A program made the translations under genes and the position numbers. A DNA stretch of 64,000 nucleotides from Phycicoccus sp. M110.8 (GTDB taxonomy: Bacteria > Actinomycetota > Actinomycetes > Actinomycetales > Dermatophilaceae), in contig NZ_JAWDIC010000001.1 in the NCBI RefSeq assembly GCF_032464895.1, positions 1,550,001 to 1,614,000 on the forward strand. Reading direction: 5' to 3'. The number at the start of each line of letters is the position of its first letter. The stretch's first letter is position 1. Of the stretch, positions 48,420-57,094 are shown one piece after another. The notes under the pieces are model-generated. The model did no database searches. It was not told where the DNA came from and was given only the letters and a program-made list of their open reading frames with translations.

Positions 48420-49178
48420 ATGACGACGACACACCAGTCGGCGGGACGCCGGCGACGGCGAGTGGTGCGCAGGGCTGCCGCCGCGGCCGTGGCCCTCCTC
48501 GTGGCCGGCGGAGCCGCCGGGTATGCCGCGTGGAGCCGGGACGCCGCGACGACCGGTCGGGCACCGGCCCCGGCGGTCGCGGCCGGCGCACGAGGTGGCC
48601 TCGCTGCGCGGACGCCCGGCGGGACGACCCCGCCCGCCGGCGCGGCACCGACGACCCCGCGGCCACGCACCACCTCGACGGCCGGCACGCCCACCCGGGG
48701 CGCCGGGACGCAGGCGCACCGGCCCGCCGGCACCACGGCATTCGCCCCCGTCGTCACCGACCGCATCCCGGCACCCGCCGTCAGCATCGCCCTGACCGCG
48801 CCGGTCCCGGGGACGACGAACATGCAGCCGTCGGCGGCCCACGCGTTCGAGCGCGCGTTCGCAGCGGCCCGGGCGCAGGGCCTGAGCCCGCAGATCCGCT
48901 CGGCCTGGCGCAGCCGCGCCTACCAGCAGGTCCTGTTCGACCGGGCCGTCGCCACCTACGGGTCGGCGGCCGAGGCAGGCAAGTGGGTCCTGTCGCCCGG
49001 CCGCTCCGCCCACGTCAAGGGGTACGCCGTCGACGTCCACCCGCAGGCCGTCGCCGTGTGGCTCGAGGTGCACGGACCGGCCTACGGGATCTGCCGCACG
49101 TACGACAACGAGTGGTGGCACTTCGAGTACCTCGCGACGTCCACCTGCCCGCCCAGGCTGCCGACCGCCGCCGGCTGA
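48420..49178 (+). CDS. Exported D-alanyl-D-alanine carboxypeptidase family protein (VanY-like)
   Basis: A 252-residue cell-wall protein. An Arg-rich start and membrane helix (AAAAAVALLVAGGAAGYAAW) act as signal-anchor. A Pro/Thr/Ala linker runs to about residue 125. The VanY peptidase domain has zinc motifs SAHVKGYAVDVH and NEWWHFEY. It probably trims peptidoglycan stem peptides outside the membrane. Start ATG 48420 with GGGGGACC upstream. Confidence 0.88.
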   Translation: MTTTHQSAGRRRRRVVRRAAAAAVALLVAGGAAGYAAWSRDAATTGRAPAPAVAAGARGGLAARTPGGTTPPAGAAPTTPRPRTTSTAGTPTRGAGTQAHRPAGTTAFAPVVTDRIPAPAVSIALTAPVPGTTNMQPSAAHAFERAFAAARAQGLSPQIRSAWRSRAYQQVLFDRAVATYGSAAEAGKWVLSPGRSAHVKGYAVDVHPQAVAVWLEVHGPAYGICRTYDNEWWHFEYLATSTCPPRLPTAAG

Positions 49179-49193
49179 CCCCACAATGGCCGG

Positions 49194-49781
49194 GTGCCCG
49201 ACACCCCCGTGACCGCCGTCGTGCTGTGCGGCGGCACGGGACGGCGCTTCCGCGGGGACAAGACCCGCGCCGACCTCGGGGGCGCCAGCGTCCTCGACCG
49301 CCTGCTCGACGGCATCCCGGCCGACTGGCCGGTGCTGTGCGTCGGCGAGCGCCGCCCGACGGCGCGCGAGGTCACCTGGCTGCGCGAGGACCCGCCCGGC
49401 GGCGGGCCCGTCGCCGCGCTCGCCGCCGCCCTCCCCCGCGTCGACACGCCCGTCCTCGTCGCCCTCGGCGGCGACATGCCGTATGCCGGGCCGGCGGCGG
49501 CCGACCTCGCAGGGCGCCTCGTGGCGGGTCGCGAGCCCGGGGAGGGCGACGCCTGCGAGGTGGTGGCCGCGCGCGACACCGGCGGGCGGGTGCAGCCGCT
49601 GCTCGCGGCATACCGGGTCGACTCCCTGCGCGCGGCGGTCCCGACGCCGGCCGCTGGGTCCCCGCTCATGCGGCTGCTCGACCGCCTGCGGGTCGAGGCG
49701 GTCGAGGTCGCCGACCCGGCCGCGCTGGACGTCGACACCCCGGACGACCTCGAGCGGGCACGCCATAGGCTCGAGCCGTGA
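49194..49781 (+). CDS. mobA: Molybdenum cofactor guanylyltransferase (MobA-like)
   Basis: A 195-residue nucleotidyltransferase converting Mo-molybdopterin and GTP to the guanine dinucleotide cofactor. N-terminal AVVLCGGTGRRFRGDKTRADLGG is the GTP-binding consensus (LxGGxxxRMGxDK). LGGDMPYAGP supplies the metal-binding Asp. The DGxRVQPLLAAYR-type loop (GGRVQPLLAAYR) follows. Start GTG 49194, 13 nt after the VanY stop. No other Moco genes are nearby. Confidence 0.88.
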   Translation: MPDTPVTAVVLCGGTGRRFRGDKTRADLGGASVLDRLLDGIPADWPVLCVGERRPTAREVTWLREDPPGGGPVAALAAALPRVDTPVLVALGGDMPYAGPAAADLAGRLVAGREPGEGDACEVVAARDTGGRVQPLLAAYRVDSLRAAVPTPAAGSPLMRLLDRLRVEAVEVADPAALDVDTPDDLERARHRLEP

Positions 49782-50755
49782 AGGCCATCACCATCCCCCA
49801 GCCCGGAGACGCCGACGCCCTCGTCCTCGACGAGGTGCCCGACCCCCAGCCCGCGGCGGGCGAGGTCCGGGTGCGGGTCGCGGCCGCGGGCGTCAACCGC
49901 GCCGACGTCATGCAGCGGATGGGCCACTACCCGCCGCCGCCCGGCGCCCCGGAGTACCCGGGCCTGGAGGTCAGCGGCACGGTCGACGCCGTCGGCGAGG
50001 GCGTCGAGGGCTGGGCCGTCGGCGACGAGGTCTGCGCGCTGCTGTCCGGTGGCGGCTACGCCGAGCTGGTCTGCGTCCCGGCCGGCCAGCTGCTGCCGGT
50101 CCCCGCGGGGGTGTCGCTCGAGGACGCCGCGGCCCTGCCGGAGGTCGTGAGCACGGTCTGGTCCAACGTCTTCATGACGGCCAACCTCCTTCCCGGGCAG
50201 ACCCTGCTGGTCCACGGGGGTTCCTCCGGCATCGGCACCATGGCCATCCAGCTCGCGCGCGAGGTCGGCGCGCACGTCGCGGTCACCGCCGGGTCGGCCG
50301 AGAAGCTCGAGGCCTGCCGCGCGCTGGGCGCCGAGGTCCTCGTCAACTACCGCGAGGAGGGCTTCGTCGAGCGGGTGCGGGCCGCGACCGGCGGGGCAGG
50401 GGCGGACGTCGTGCTCGACAACATGGGCGCGAAGTACCTGGCGCGCAACGTCGACGTCCTCGCACCCAACGGCCGGCTCGTCGTCATCGGCCTGCAGGGC
50501 GGCCGCACGGCCGAGCTCGACCTCGGGAAGCTCCTGGCCAAGCGGGCCGCCGTCATCGCCACCTCCCTGCGCGCGCGGCCGGCGGCCGAGAAGGCCACGA
50601 TCGTGGCCGCCGTGCGCGAGCACGTCTGGCCGCTCGTCGAGGCCGGGCGGGTGCGCCCGGTCGTCCACGGCCGGTACCCGCTCGCCGACGCGGCCGCCGC
50701 CCACCGGGAGCTCGAGTCCAGCGGCCACGTCGGCAAGATCCTGCTCACCCCCTGA
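49778..50755 (+). CDS. NAD(P)H-quinone oxidoreductase, zeta-crystallin type
   Basis: A 325-residue medium-chain reductase without the zinc site. The N-terminal GroES-like fold has VNRADVMQRMGHYPPPPGAPEYPGLEVSGTVDAVG, and the Rossmann motif is LLVHGGSSGIGTMAIQLAREVGA. Close to human TP53I3/bacterial PIG3-like quinone oxidoreductases. GTG start overlaps the mobA stop by 4 nt (GTGA). Confidence 0.92.
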   Translation: MKAITIPQPGDADALVLDEVPDPQPAAGEVRVRVAAAGVNRADVMQRMGHYPPPPGAPEYPGLEVSGTVDAVGEGVEGWAVGDEVCALLSGGGYAELVCVPAGQLLPVPAGVSLEDAAALPEVVSTVWSNVFMTANLLPGQTLLVHGGSSGIGTMAIQLAREVGAHVAVTAGSAEKLEACRALGAEVLVNYREEGFVERVRAATGGAGADVVLDNMGAKYLARNVDVLAPNGRLVVIGLQGGRTAELDLGKLLAKRAAVIATSLRARPAAEKATIVAAVREHVWPLVEAGRVRPVVHGRYPLADAAAAHRELESSGHVGKILLTP

Positions 50756-51069
50756 CGCCACCGGCCGCAGGCCCCCGCGTCCCCGCTCGCCGTCCGCGCC
50801 CGGCATACCGCACGCCCTCCCGCTGACCCGCCGGCCCGCTCAGGCCTCCCGCCCGGAGCTCGCCCCGTTCCTCTGTGCAGACCCCCGTCCCACTGCGCAG
50901 TGAGCGGGTCCCTGCGGAGTGGGACGGGGGTCTGTGCGCAGACGAGCGATCCGTCCGTGCCCTGGCGGCGGGTATCCTTGGGGGCAGCAAAGGGTTCCTG
51001 TGCGTCTTGGAGGCGGGTGCGGCGCACGCCCGTTTCGGCGTGCCCTCGCCCCGCACAGAACGAGAACCC
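50756..51069 (+). promoter_or_regulatory. 314-bp gap: long inverted repeat, possible promoter and structured leader of the MFS gene
   Basis: A 17-bp perfect stem (50878-50894 with 50918-50934) continues inward for six more pairs with one mismatch (GCGCAG/CTGCGG), leaving an 11-nt loop; it would make a strong terminator or cruciform. A TATCCT (50973-50978) could be a -10. A two-tier hairpin (GTGCGG 51017-51022 with CCGCAC 51051-51056; GCACGCC 51024-51030 with GGCGTGC 51037-51043) ends 13 bp before the MFS start. A GTG at 51000, preceded by AAAGGG, opens a frame running into this hairpin. Leader-type control is inferred. Confidence 0.55.
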
Positions 51070-52368
51070 GTGTCACCCATCGCCTCCTACCGCCGCCTGT
51101 TCTCGGTGGCCGGTCCCGCGTACGTCGTCACCACCTTCCTCGCGCGCCTGCCGCTGGCCATGAGCCAGATGGGCGCCCTCCTGCTCGTGTCCCACACGAC
51201 CGGCTCGTATGCCGCGGGCGGCCTGGCCGCCGGCACCCTCGCCGTCGTAAGCGCGGTCGCCTCGCCGCTGGCCGCCGCCGTCGCCGACCGGGTCGGCCAG
51301 CGGCCCGTCCTGCTCGTGCAGTCCGTGGTCGCGGGCCTTGGCCTGCTGGCCCTGGTGGCCCTGGCCGCGGACGGACGACCCGCGGCCGTCCTCGTCACGG
51401 CGGCCGGCGTCGCCGGTGCCTTCCTGCCCCAGGTCGGGCCCATGGCCCGGGTGCGGTGGCGGCCGCTGACCGCCGGACAGGGACCGCTCCAGCCCCGGCT
51501 GGTCTCCACGGCGTTCTCCTACGAGGGCGCGGCCGACGAGGCGTCCTTCGTCCTCGGCCCGGCGCTCCTGGGCGTGCTCGTGTCGGTCGCCGCGCCCGGT
51601 GCCGGGCTCGTGCTGGCGGCGGCGCTGCTGCTCGTGTTCGGGACGGCGTTCGCGCTGCACGACTCCGCCCGGCTCACCCACGCGGTCCGGTCCGTGGCCG
51701 GTGCGCGGACCCGCCTGTGGACCGTCCCGCTCGGCGTCCTGCTGCTCGCCCAGCTCCTCATCGGCACCGTCTTCGGCTCGGTGCAGACCGGCACGGCCGT
51801 CCTCGCGACCAGCGCCGGCCACCCCGGCAGCGCCGGACTCGTGCACGCCCTGCTGGGCGTCGGGAGCGTCGCGGCCGGCGTCGCGCTCGCGGCGGTGCCC
51901 GAGCGGGTGGCCCTGACGACGCGCCTGCTCGTCGCCGCCGGCGGGCTGCTGGTGCTGTCCCTCCCGCTGCTGCTCGTGGGGTCGCTCGGCTCGCTCGTGG
52001 CGGTCGTGCTGCTGCTCGGCTTCGTCGTCGCGCCCTACATGATCACGACCTTCACCCTCGGTGAGCGCGTGGCGCCGCCGACCCGGGTGGGCTCGGCGAT
52101 GACCCTGCTGGCCGCCTCGACGGGCCTGGGCTACGCGCTGGGCTCCGCGGTCGCCGGCCGGCTGGCCGACGACTCCGGCCACCGGGCGGCGTTCGCCGTG
52201 GCCGTGACCGCCACGGCCACCGCCCTGCTCGTCGCGCTCGTGGCGCGGGTCGTGCTGCGCCGGTTCGACCGGGCCGGCCACGCCCCGGCGGTGCCGGCCG
52301 CACCGGGCGACGGCGTCGGCGAGCCGGTCGGGAACTGCTCCCTCGCGGCCGACGCCGTGCCACGCTGA
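51070..52368 (+). CDS. MFS transporter, drug-efflux type
   Basis: A 432-residue, ~12-helix permease. Each half has the MFS layout; the loop ADRVGQRPVLLVQS corresponds to motif A. It begins SPIASYRRLFSVAGPAYVVTTFLARLPLAMSQMG. The frame continues upstream into the leader, but homology starts at GTG 51070. Substrates unknown; a structured leader suggests induction by ribosome-acting compounds, as for several actinobacterial efflux genes (speculative). Confidence 0.88.
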   Translation: MSPIASYRRLFSVAGPAYVVTTFLARLPLAMSQMGALLLVSHTTGSYAAGGLAAGTLAVVSAVASPLAAAVADRVGQRPVLLVQSVVAGLGLLALVALAADGRPAAVLVTAAGVAGAFLPQVGPMARVRWRPLTAGQGPLQPRLVSTAFSYEGAADEASFVLGPALLGVLVSVAAPGAGLVLAAALLLVFGTAFALHDSARLTHAVRSVAGARTRLWTVPLGVLLLAQLLIGTVFGSVQTGTAVLATSAGHPGSAGLVHALLGVGSVAAGVALAAVPERVALTTRLLVAAGGLLVLSLPLLLVGSLGSLVAVVLLLGFVVAPYMITTFTLGERVAPPTRVGSAMTLLAASTGLGYALGSAVAGRLADDSGHRAAFAVAVTATATALLVALVARVVLRRFDRAGHAPAVPAAPGDGVGEPVGNCSLAADAVPR

Positions 52369-52373
52369 GCGGC

Positions 52374-52736
52374 ATGAGCGTGCTCGCCACCGTGCTGGTG
52401 ACCCTCGTGGCCCTGGTCCACGTCTACATCGTGGTGCTGGAGATGGCGCTGTGGACGACCCCGCGCGGTCGTGCGGCGTTCGGCCTCACGCCCGAGTTCG
52501 CCGAGGCGACCCGCACGCTGGCGGGCAACCAGGGCCTCTACAACGGCTTCCTCGCGGCCGGGCTCGTCTGGAGCCTCGTGGGGCCGGAGCACCTGCGCTT
52601 CGGGTTCGCCGTCTTCTTCCTGCTCTGCGTCGTCGTGGCCGGGCTGTACGGCGCGGCCACCGCGAGCCGGCGCATCCTGCTCGTGCAGGCCCTGCCGGGC
52701 GCCCTGGCGCTGGCCGCCGTCCTCCTCGCCGGCTGA
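52374..52736 (+). CDS. DUF1304 family membrane protein
   Basis: A 120-residue four-helix protein. The conserved start LVALVHVYIVVLEMALWTTPRGRAAFGL and NQGLYNGFLAAGLVWSL define DUF1304. Function unknown. Start ATG 52374, five bases after the MFS stop, so co-transcribed. Confidence 0.92.
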   Translation: MSVLATVLVTLVALVHVYIVVLEMALWTTPRGRAAFGLTPEFAEATRTLAGNQGLYNGFLAAGLVWSLVGPEHLRFGFAVFFLLCVVVAGLYGAATASRRILLVQALPGALALAAVLLAG

Positions 52737-52746
52737 CCCTCTCGCC

Positions 52747-53268
52747 ATGGGACTGTGGGCGGACCTCGACCTTCCGCCGGTCCGCACGAGCCGGGCGCGA
52801 CGGGCCCTGCAGGCCGTGGCGGCCAGCACAGCAGGCGCCCGCGTCGCGAGCCGGGTCGCGGCCCCGCTCGACACCGCCGTGCGCCGGGTGACGAGGGGGC
52901 GCACGGCCACCGAGGTCCTTGCCGGGTTGCCGACCGTCGTGCTCACCACGCGGGGCGCCCGCACCGGCCGGGAGCGCCACAGCCACCTCCTCGCCGTCCC
53001 GTGCGGGGAGGACGTCGCGGTCATCGGGTCGAACTTCGGCGGGGAGCGCACGCCGGGCTGGGTGCACAACCTGCGGGCCGGTGCGACCGCCGCGGTCGGC
53101 TACCGCGAGCGGTCGGTCGCCGTCACGGCCCGGGCGCTCGACGGCGAGGAGGCCGAGCAGGTCTGGACCACGGCCGGCGCGCTCTACGCCGGCTACCCGG
53201 CATACCGGCAGCGGGCGGCGCACCGCACGATCACGGTCTGGCTCCTCCAGCCCGCCCCGCCCGGCTGA
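52747..53268 (+). CDS. Deazaflavin (F420)-dependent nitroreductase family protein
   Basis: A 173-residue split-barrel protein of the DDN/F420H2-dependent reductase family. The core LTTRGARTGRERHSHLLAVPCGEDVAVIGSNFGGERTPGWVHNLRAG is diagnostic for cofactor binding. An N-terminal helix precedes it. Actinobacterial members reduce quinones and nitro compounds. Start ATG 52747, 10 nt after the DUF1304 stop. Confidence 0.92.
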   Translation: MGLWADLDLPPVRTSRARRALQAVAASTAGARVASRVAAPLDTAVRRVTRGRTATEVLAGLPTVVLTTRGARTGRERHSHLLAVPCGEDVAVIGSNFGGERTPGWVHNLRAGATAAVGYRERSVAVTARALDGEEAEQVWTTAGALYAGYPAYRQRAAHRTITVWLLQPAPPG

Positions 53269-53283
53269 GGCAGGATGGGACGC

Positions 53284-53889
53284 ATGAGCGAGCAGCCGCG
53301 ACCGGAAGGCCAGACCAGCCCCGACGCCGAGGGCGACCGCGACCCGCACCGGGTGGTCGTCGTGACCCAGGACGGCATGGGCGTCTCCCACCACGAGGAG
53401 AGCGGGGACGGGCCGACCAACCCCGCCGACCTCGTCGAGCAGCCGGCCAAGGTCATGCGGATCGGCTCGATGATCAAGCAGCTGCTCGAGGAGGTGCGCA
53501 ACGCGCCGCTCGACGAGGCGGGGCGCGCGCGGCTCGCGGAGATCCACCGGCGCTCGATCAAGGAGCTCGAGGACGGCCTGGCGCCCGAGCTCATCGAGGA
53601 GCTCGAGCGGATCGCCCTGCCCTTCAAGGAGGACGAGGCCCCGACGGACGCCGAGCTGCGGATCGCGCAGGCCCAGCTGGTCGGCTGGCTGGAGGGCCTC
53701 TTCCACGGCATCCAGACCGCGCTGTTCGCCCAGCAGATGGCGGCGCAGCAGCAGCTCGCGCAGATGCGGCGCGCGCTCCCGCCCGGCCAGGGGCCGATGG
53801 AGGGCGCCCCCGGGATGCCGGGTGGCCCGGGTCTGGCGCCGGGTGGTCCCGAGCACCGCGAGAGCGGCCCGACCGGCCAGTACCTCTAG
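53284..53889 (+). CDS. bpa: Bacterial proteasome activator Bpa (PafE)
   Basis: A 201-residue protein (DUF2587) that caps the 20S proteasome and opens its gate without ATP. A disordered N-terminus is followed by a four-helix core (KVMRIGSMIKQLLEEVRNAPLDEAGRARL; LVGWLEGLFHGIQTALFAQQM). The chain ends in G-Q-Y-L, the proteasome-binding C-terminal motif known from Mycobacterium PafE. This implies a prcBA proteasome elsewhere in the genome. In M. tuberculosis PafE helps clear HspR, which links this gene to the dnaK/clpB regulon in the same window. Start ATG 53284 with AGGA upstream. Confidence 0.95.
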   Translation: MSEQPRPEGQTSPDAEGDRDPHRVVVVTQDGMGVSHHEESGDGPTNPADLVEQPAKVMRIGSMIKQLLEEVRNAPLDEAGRARLAEIHRRSIKELEDGLAPELIEELERIALPFKEDEAPTDAELRIAQAQLVGWLEGLFHGIQTALFAQQMAAQQQLAQMRRALPPGQGPMEGAPGMPGGPGLAPGGPEHRESGPTGQYL

Positions 53890-53940
53890 CCCCACCGCGG
53901 CCGGGTTCCGGCGCCGGTTCGGTTCGCCCGCGGGACCTGC

Positions 53941-55212
53941 TCAGGTGGTGGGCGCCGCTTCACGCTCGTGGGCTATGCGGCGCAGCGGCGAGAGCCAGGC
54001 GTATGCCGCGGCGAGCACGCCGACGGCGACGACGCTCACCATCGCGCGGCGCACGCCCCACTCGTTGGCCAAGCCTCCCGCGGCGAGCGCACCGACCGTC
54101 CAGCCGATGCCCCAGGAGAGCATCCGGCCGGCGGTGTTGACCCGGCTGAGCAGGTGCTCCGGCGTGACCTGCTGGCGGTAGGTCAGGGAGTTGATGACGA
54201 CGAGCTGGTATGCCACACCCCAGCCGACCATCGCGATGACCGCGACGAGCCACGTGGTCGTCGTCGCGACGACGAGGCCGGCCGTGGCCGACACGGGGAT
54301 CGCGAGCAGCGTGAGCCGGGCGGTCCCCACCCGCCGCAGCAGCCGGGGCGTCAGCCAGGCGGCGAGGATGCCGCCGACGCCCCACATGCTGAAGACGACG
54401 CCGAACCGCCACCCGCTGGTTCCGACGCCGAGCACCCGGTCGCACCACGGCACGGCGAGCGCCATGAAGCCGGCGCCGGCCAGCGACTGCAGCGCCCCGA
54501 TGACCGTGTTGGACCGCACGCCCGCGTGCCGCCACAGGAACCGCTGGCCGTCGCGGATGTCGGCGAGGACCGACCGGGCGCCGACCGCGAACCCGGCCGA
54601 GGCGGCTCGCTCGCGGGCGGTGGACAGGGCGCGGCCGATCGACCGGACGAGCAGGGCCGACACGAGGAAGGTGAGGGCGTCCAGCACCAGCAGGTCGGCC
54701 GGGTGCAGGACCGCCAGCGCGAGGCCGACCGCGGCGGGGACGCACAGGTCGAGCAGGCCTCCCACGCCCCAGATCGCGGCGTTCGCCTCCCCGACCCGCT
54801 CGCGACCGACCAGGACGGGCAGTGCGCCGAAGTTGGCGCCGTCGAAGAAGGTGAAGAGCGACTGGGCGACGAACCCCGCCACGAGCACGTGGGCCACCGT
54901 GAGGTGACCCAGCCACCACGCGAGCGGCACCGTCCCGATGACGACGACGTTGGCGAGGTCGGCCCCCACCATGACGCGCTTGCGGTCGAGCCGGTCGCCG
55001 ACGACGCCCGAGAACAGGCCGAAGAGCAGGTACGGCAGCGCCTCCAGGGTGGTGGTGAGCGCGGTGAGGCCCGGCGAGCCGCTGATCCGGTAGACGAGCA
55101 CGGGCATGGCGACGGCCGTGACGAGCGACCCGGTCAGCGAGGTGAGGCGCGCCGTCCAGTAGCGGCGGAAGTCCGGGTCGGCGCGCAGCCGGCCGGGGGC
55201 GGTGGTCGTCAC
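53941..55212 (-). CDS. MFS transporter, EntS-like
   Basis: A 423-residue 12-helix permease beginning TTTAPGRLRADPDFRRYWTARL. Motif A appears as VVGDRLDRKRVM between helices 2 and 3. Closest in layout to MFS_3/enterobactin exporter-like proteins. The frame extends far upstream, but GTG 55210-55212 is the first start consistent with the family. A 16-bp GC palindrome (55225-55240) sits just before it. Convergent with bpa and divergent from the DUF885 gene. Confidence 0.88.
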   Translation of the reverse strand: MTTTAPGRLRADPDFRRYWTARLTSLTGSLVTAVAMPVLVYRISGSPGLTALTTTLEALPYLLFGLFSGVVGDRLDRKRVMVGADLANVVVIGTVPLAWWLGHLTVAHVLVAGFVAQSLFTFFDGANFGALPVLVGRERVGEANAAIWGVGGLLDLCVPAAVGLALAVLHPADLLVLDALTFLVSALLVRSIGRALSTARERAASAGFAVGARSVLADIRDGQRFLWRHAGVRSNTVIGALQSLAGAGFMALAVPWCDRVLGVGTSGWRFGVVFSMWGVGGILAAWLTPRLLRRVGTARLTLLAIPVSATAGLVVATTTTWLVAVIAMVGWGVAYQLVVINSLTYRQQVTPEHLLSRVNTAGRMLSWGIGWTVGALAAGGLANEWGVRRAMVSVVAVGVLAAAYAWLSPLRRIAHEREAAPTT

Positions 55213-55366
55213 CCGGACAGTCTGCCCCGGCCGGCCGGGGACGGTGAGGCGCTCGGCGGAACCATGACCCACTCCGGGGCAATCGGTGGGGCGCTGCTGG
55301 AAAGTCCGTGGCGGGGCTGCGGAAACCGGCTGTCGGGCGTCGCCACGCACCGATACGTTCGGGACC

Positions 55367-57067
55367 ATGACTGACGCGACGAGTGGGACGACCGGGGCGG
55401 GGAGCGCGACCAGCGGGGGCGAGGCGGTCCGGCAGCTGGCCGAGGACTTCGACGCCTGGCAGATGACCACGAACCCGACGTGGGCCCACATGATCGGCGA
55501 CTACCGCCACGCGGGGCGGTACGAGGACGCGAGCCGGGCCGCGGAGGACGAGCAGGTGGCGGCAGCGCGCGAGTTCGCCCAGCGGGCGCGGGCCATCCCC
55601 GACGAGGGCCTGGAGCTGCAGGACCGCATCACCCGCGACATGGTCGGCTTCGACGCCGACAGCCAGGCCGACGTCGCCGCCACGCGCATGGCCGAGCTCA
55701 GCGCGAACCCGGTCTTCGGCATCCAGTCCGACCTGCAGGTGACGGTGCCGATGCTCGCCCTGCCGACGGTCGAGGTGGCCGAGGCGATGGTCGACAAGTA
55801 CCGCGGCATCGGCCGGCACCTGCACGACCTGGCGCAGCGGCACCGCGAGGGCGTCGCCGACGGACGCACGCCCGCGGCATTCGCCGTCGAGGGCGTCGTC
55901 GAGCAGGTCGACCAGTGGCTGGCCCTCCCGCTCGAGGACGACCCGCTGCTCGTGACGGCCACGGCGCCGGAGGGGCTCGACACCGACGCGTGGCGGGCCG
56001 CGCTGCGCGAGGCGGTCGAGCAGGACGTGCGCCCCGGCCTGGCCCGGTACCGCGACGTGCTGCGCGACGAGGTGGCGCCACACGCCCGCGACGACGAGCA
56101 CGTCGGCCTCGTGCACCTCCCCGACGGGCCCGCCACGTACGCCACGCTCCTGGCGCACCACACGACGACGTCCCTGTCCGCGCAGGAGATCCACGACATC
56201 GGCCTGGCCCAGATCGAGGCGCTCGACGAGGAGTACCGGCAGCTCGGCGGCGAGGTCTTCGGCCTCGAGGACCCGGCCGCGGTCCGCGAGCGCCTGCGCG
56301 CCGACCCCGACGGCCGCCACACGAGCAGCGAGGACATCGTCGCGGCGTCCGAGGCCGCGTTCGCCAAGGCCCGCGAGGCGATGCCGCAGTGGTTCGACCG
56401 GTTGCCGCAGGCCGACTGCGTCGTCCAGGCGACCGAGCACGGCGCAGCGGCGTACTACTACCCACCGGCCGACGACGGCTCGCGGCCCGGCACGTTCTTC
56501 GTCAACACCTCGCCGCCCTCCCGCTGGGGCCGGCACGAGATCGAGGCGCTGGCGTACCACGAGGGCATTCCGGGCCACCACCTCCAGCTCGCCATCGCGG
56601 TCGAGCTCACCGACCTGCCGGACTACCGGCGGCACGTCGTGTTCAACGCCTACGCCGAGGGCTGGGGCCTGTACACCGAGCGGCTGTCCGACGAGATGGG
56701 CCTGTACTCGGGGCCGCTCGAACGGCTCGGCATGCTCACGATGGACTCGATGCGGGCCTGCCGGCTGGTGGTCGACACCGGCATGCACGCGCTCGGCTGG
56801 AGCCGCCAGCAGGCCGTCGACTACATGGCCGGGCACTGCGCGATGGCGCTCGAGGGCGTCCGCGCGGAGATCGACCGGTACGCCACCTACCCGGCGCAGG
56901 CGTGCAGCTACATGGTCGGCCGGCTGGAGCTGCTGCGGATCCGGCGCGAGGCGCAGCAGCGCCAGGGCGACGCCTTCGACATCCGGCAGTTCCACAACGC
57001 CGTGCTCGACTCCGGGTCGCTGCCCCTGGCCGTCCTCGACACCGTGGTGCAGATCCGCCTGCCCTGA
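55367..57067 (+). CDS. DUF885 domain protein, probable metallopeptidase
   Basis: A 566-residue cytosolic protein of the DUF885 family. The motif LAYHEGIPGHHLQLA resembles the HExxH/HEGxPGHH zinc motif; NAYAEGWGLYTERL and YMVGRLELLRIRR are also family-conserved. Members are predicted peptidases of unknown substrate. Start ATG 55367, after GGGACC; no membrane segment. Confidence 0.9.
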   Translation: MTDATSGTTGAGSATSGGEAVRQLAEDFDAWQMTTNPTWAHMIGDYRHAGRYEDASRAAEDEQVAAAREFAQRARAIPDEGLELQDRITRDMVGFDADSQADVAATRMAELSANPVFGIQSDLQVTVPMLALPTVEVAEAMVDKYRGIGRHLHDLAQRHREGVADGRTPAAFAVEGVVEQVDQWLALPLEDDPLLVTATAPEGLDTDAWRAALREAVEQDVRPGLARYRDVLRDEVAPHARDDEHVGLVHLPDGPATYATLLAHHTTTSLSAQEIHDIGLAQIEALDEEYRQLGGEVFGLEDPAAVRERLRADPDGRHTSSEDIVAASEAAFAKAREAMPQWFDRLPQADCVVQATEHGAAAYYYPPADDGSRPGTFFVNTSPPSRWGRHEIEALAYHEGIPGHHLQLAIAVELTDLPDYRRHVVFNAYAEGWGLYTERLSDEMGLYSGPLERLGMLTMDSMRACRLVVDTGMHALGWSRQQAVDYMAGHCAMALEGVRAEIDRYATYPAQACSYMVGRLELLRIRREAQQRQGDAFDIRQFHNAVLDSGSLPLAVLDTVVQIRLP

Positions 57068-57094
57068 GCTGCAGCCGTCCACACCGTCCCCGGG

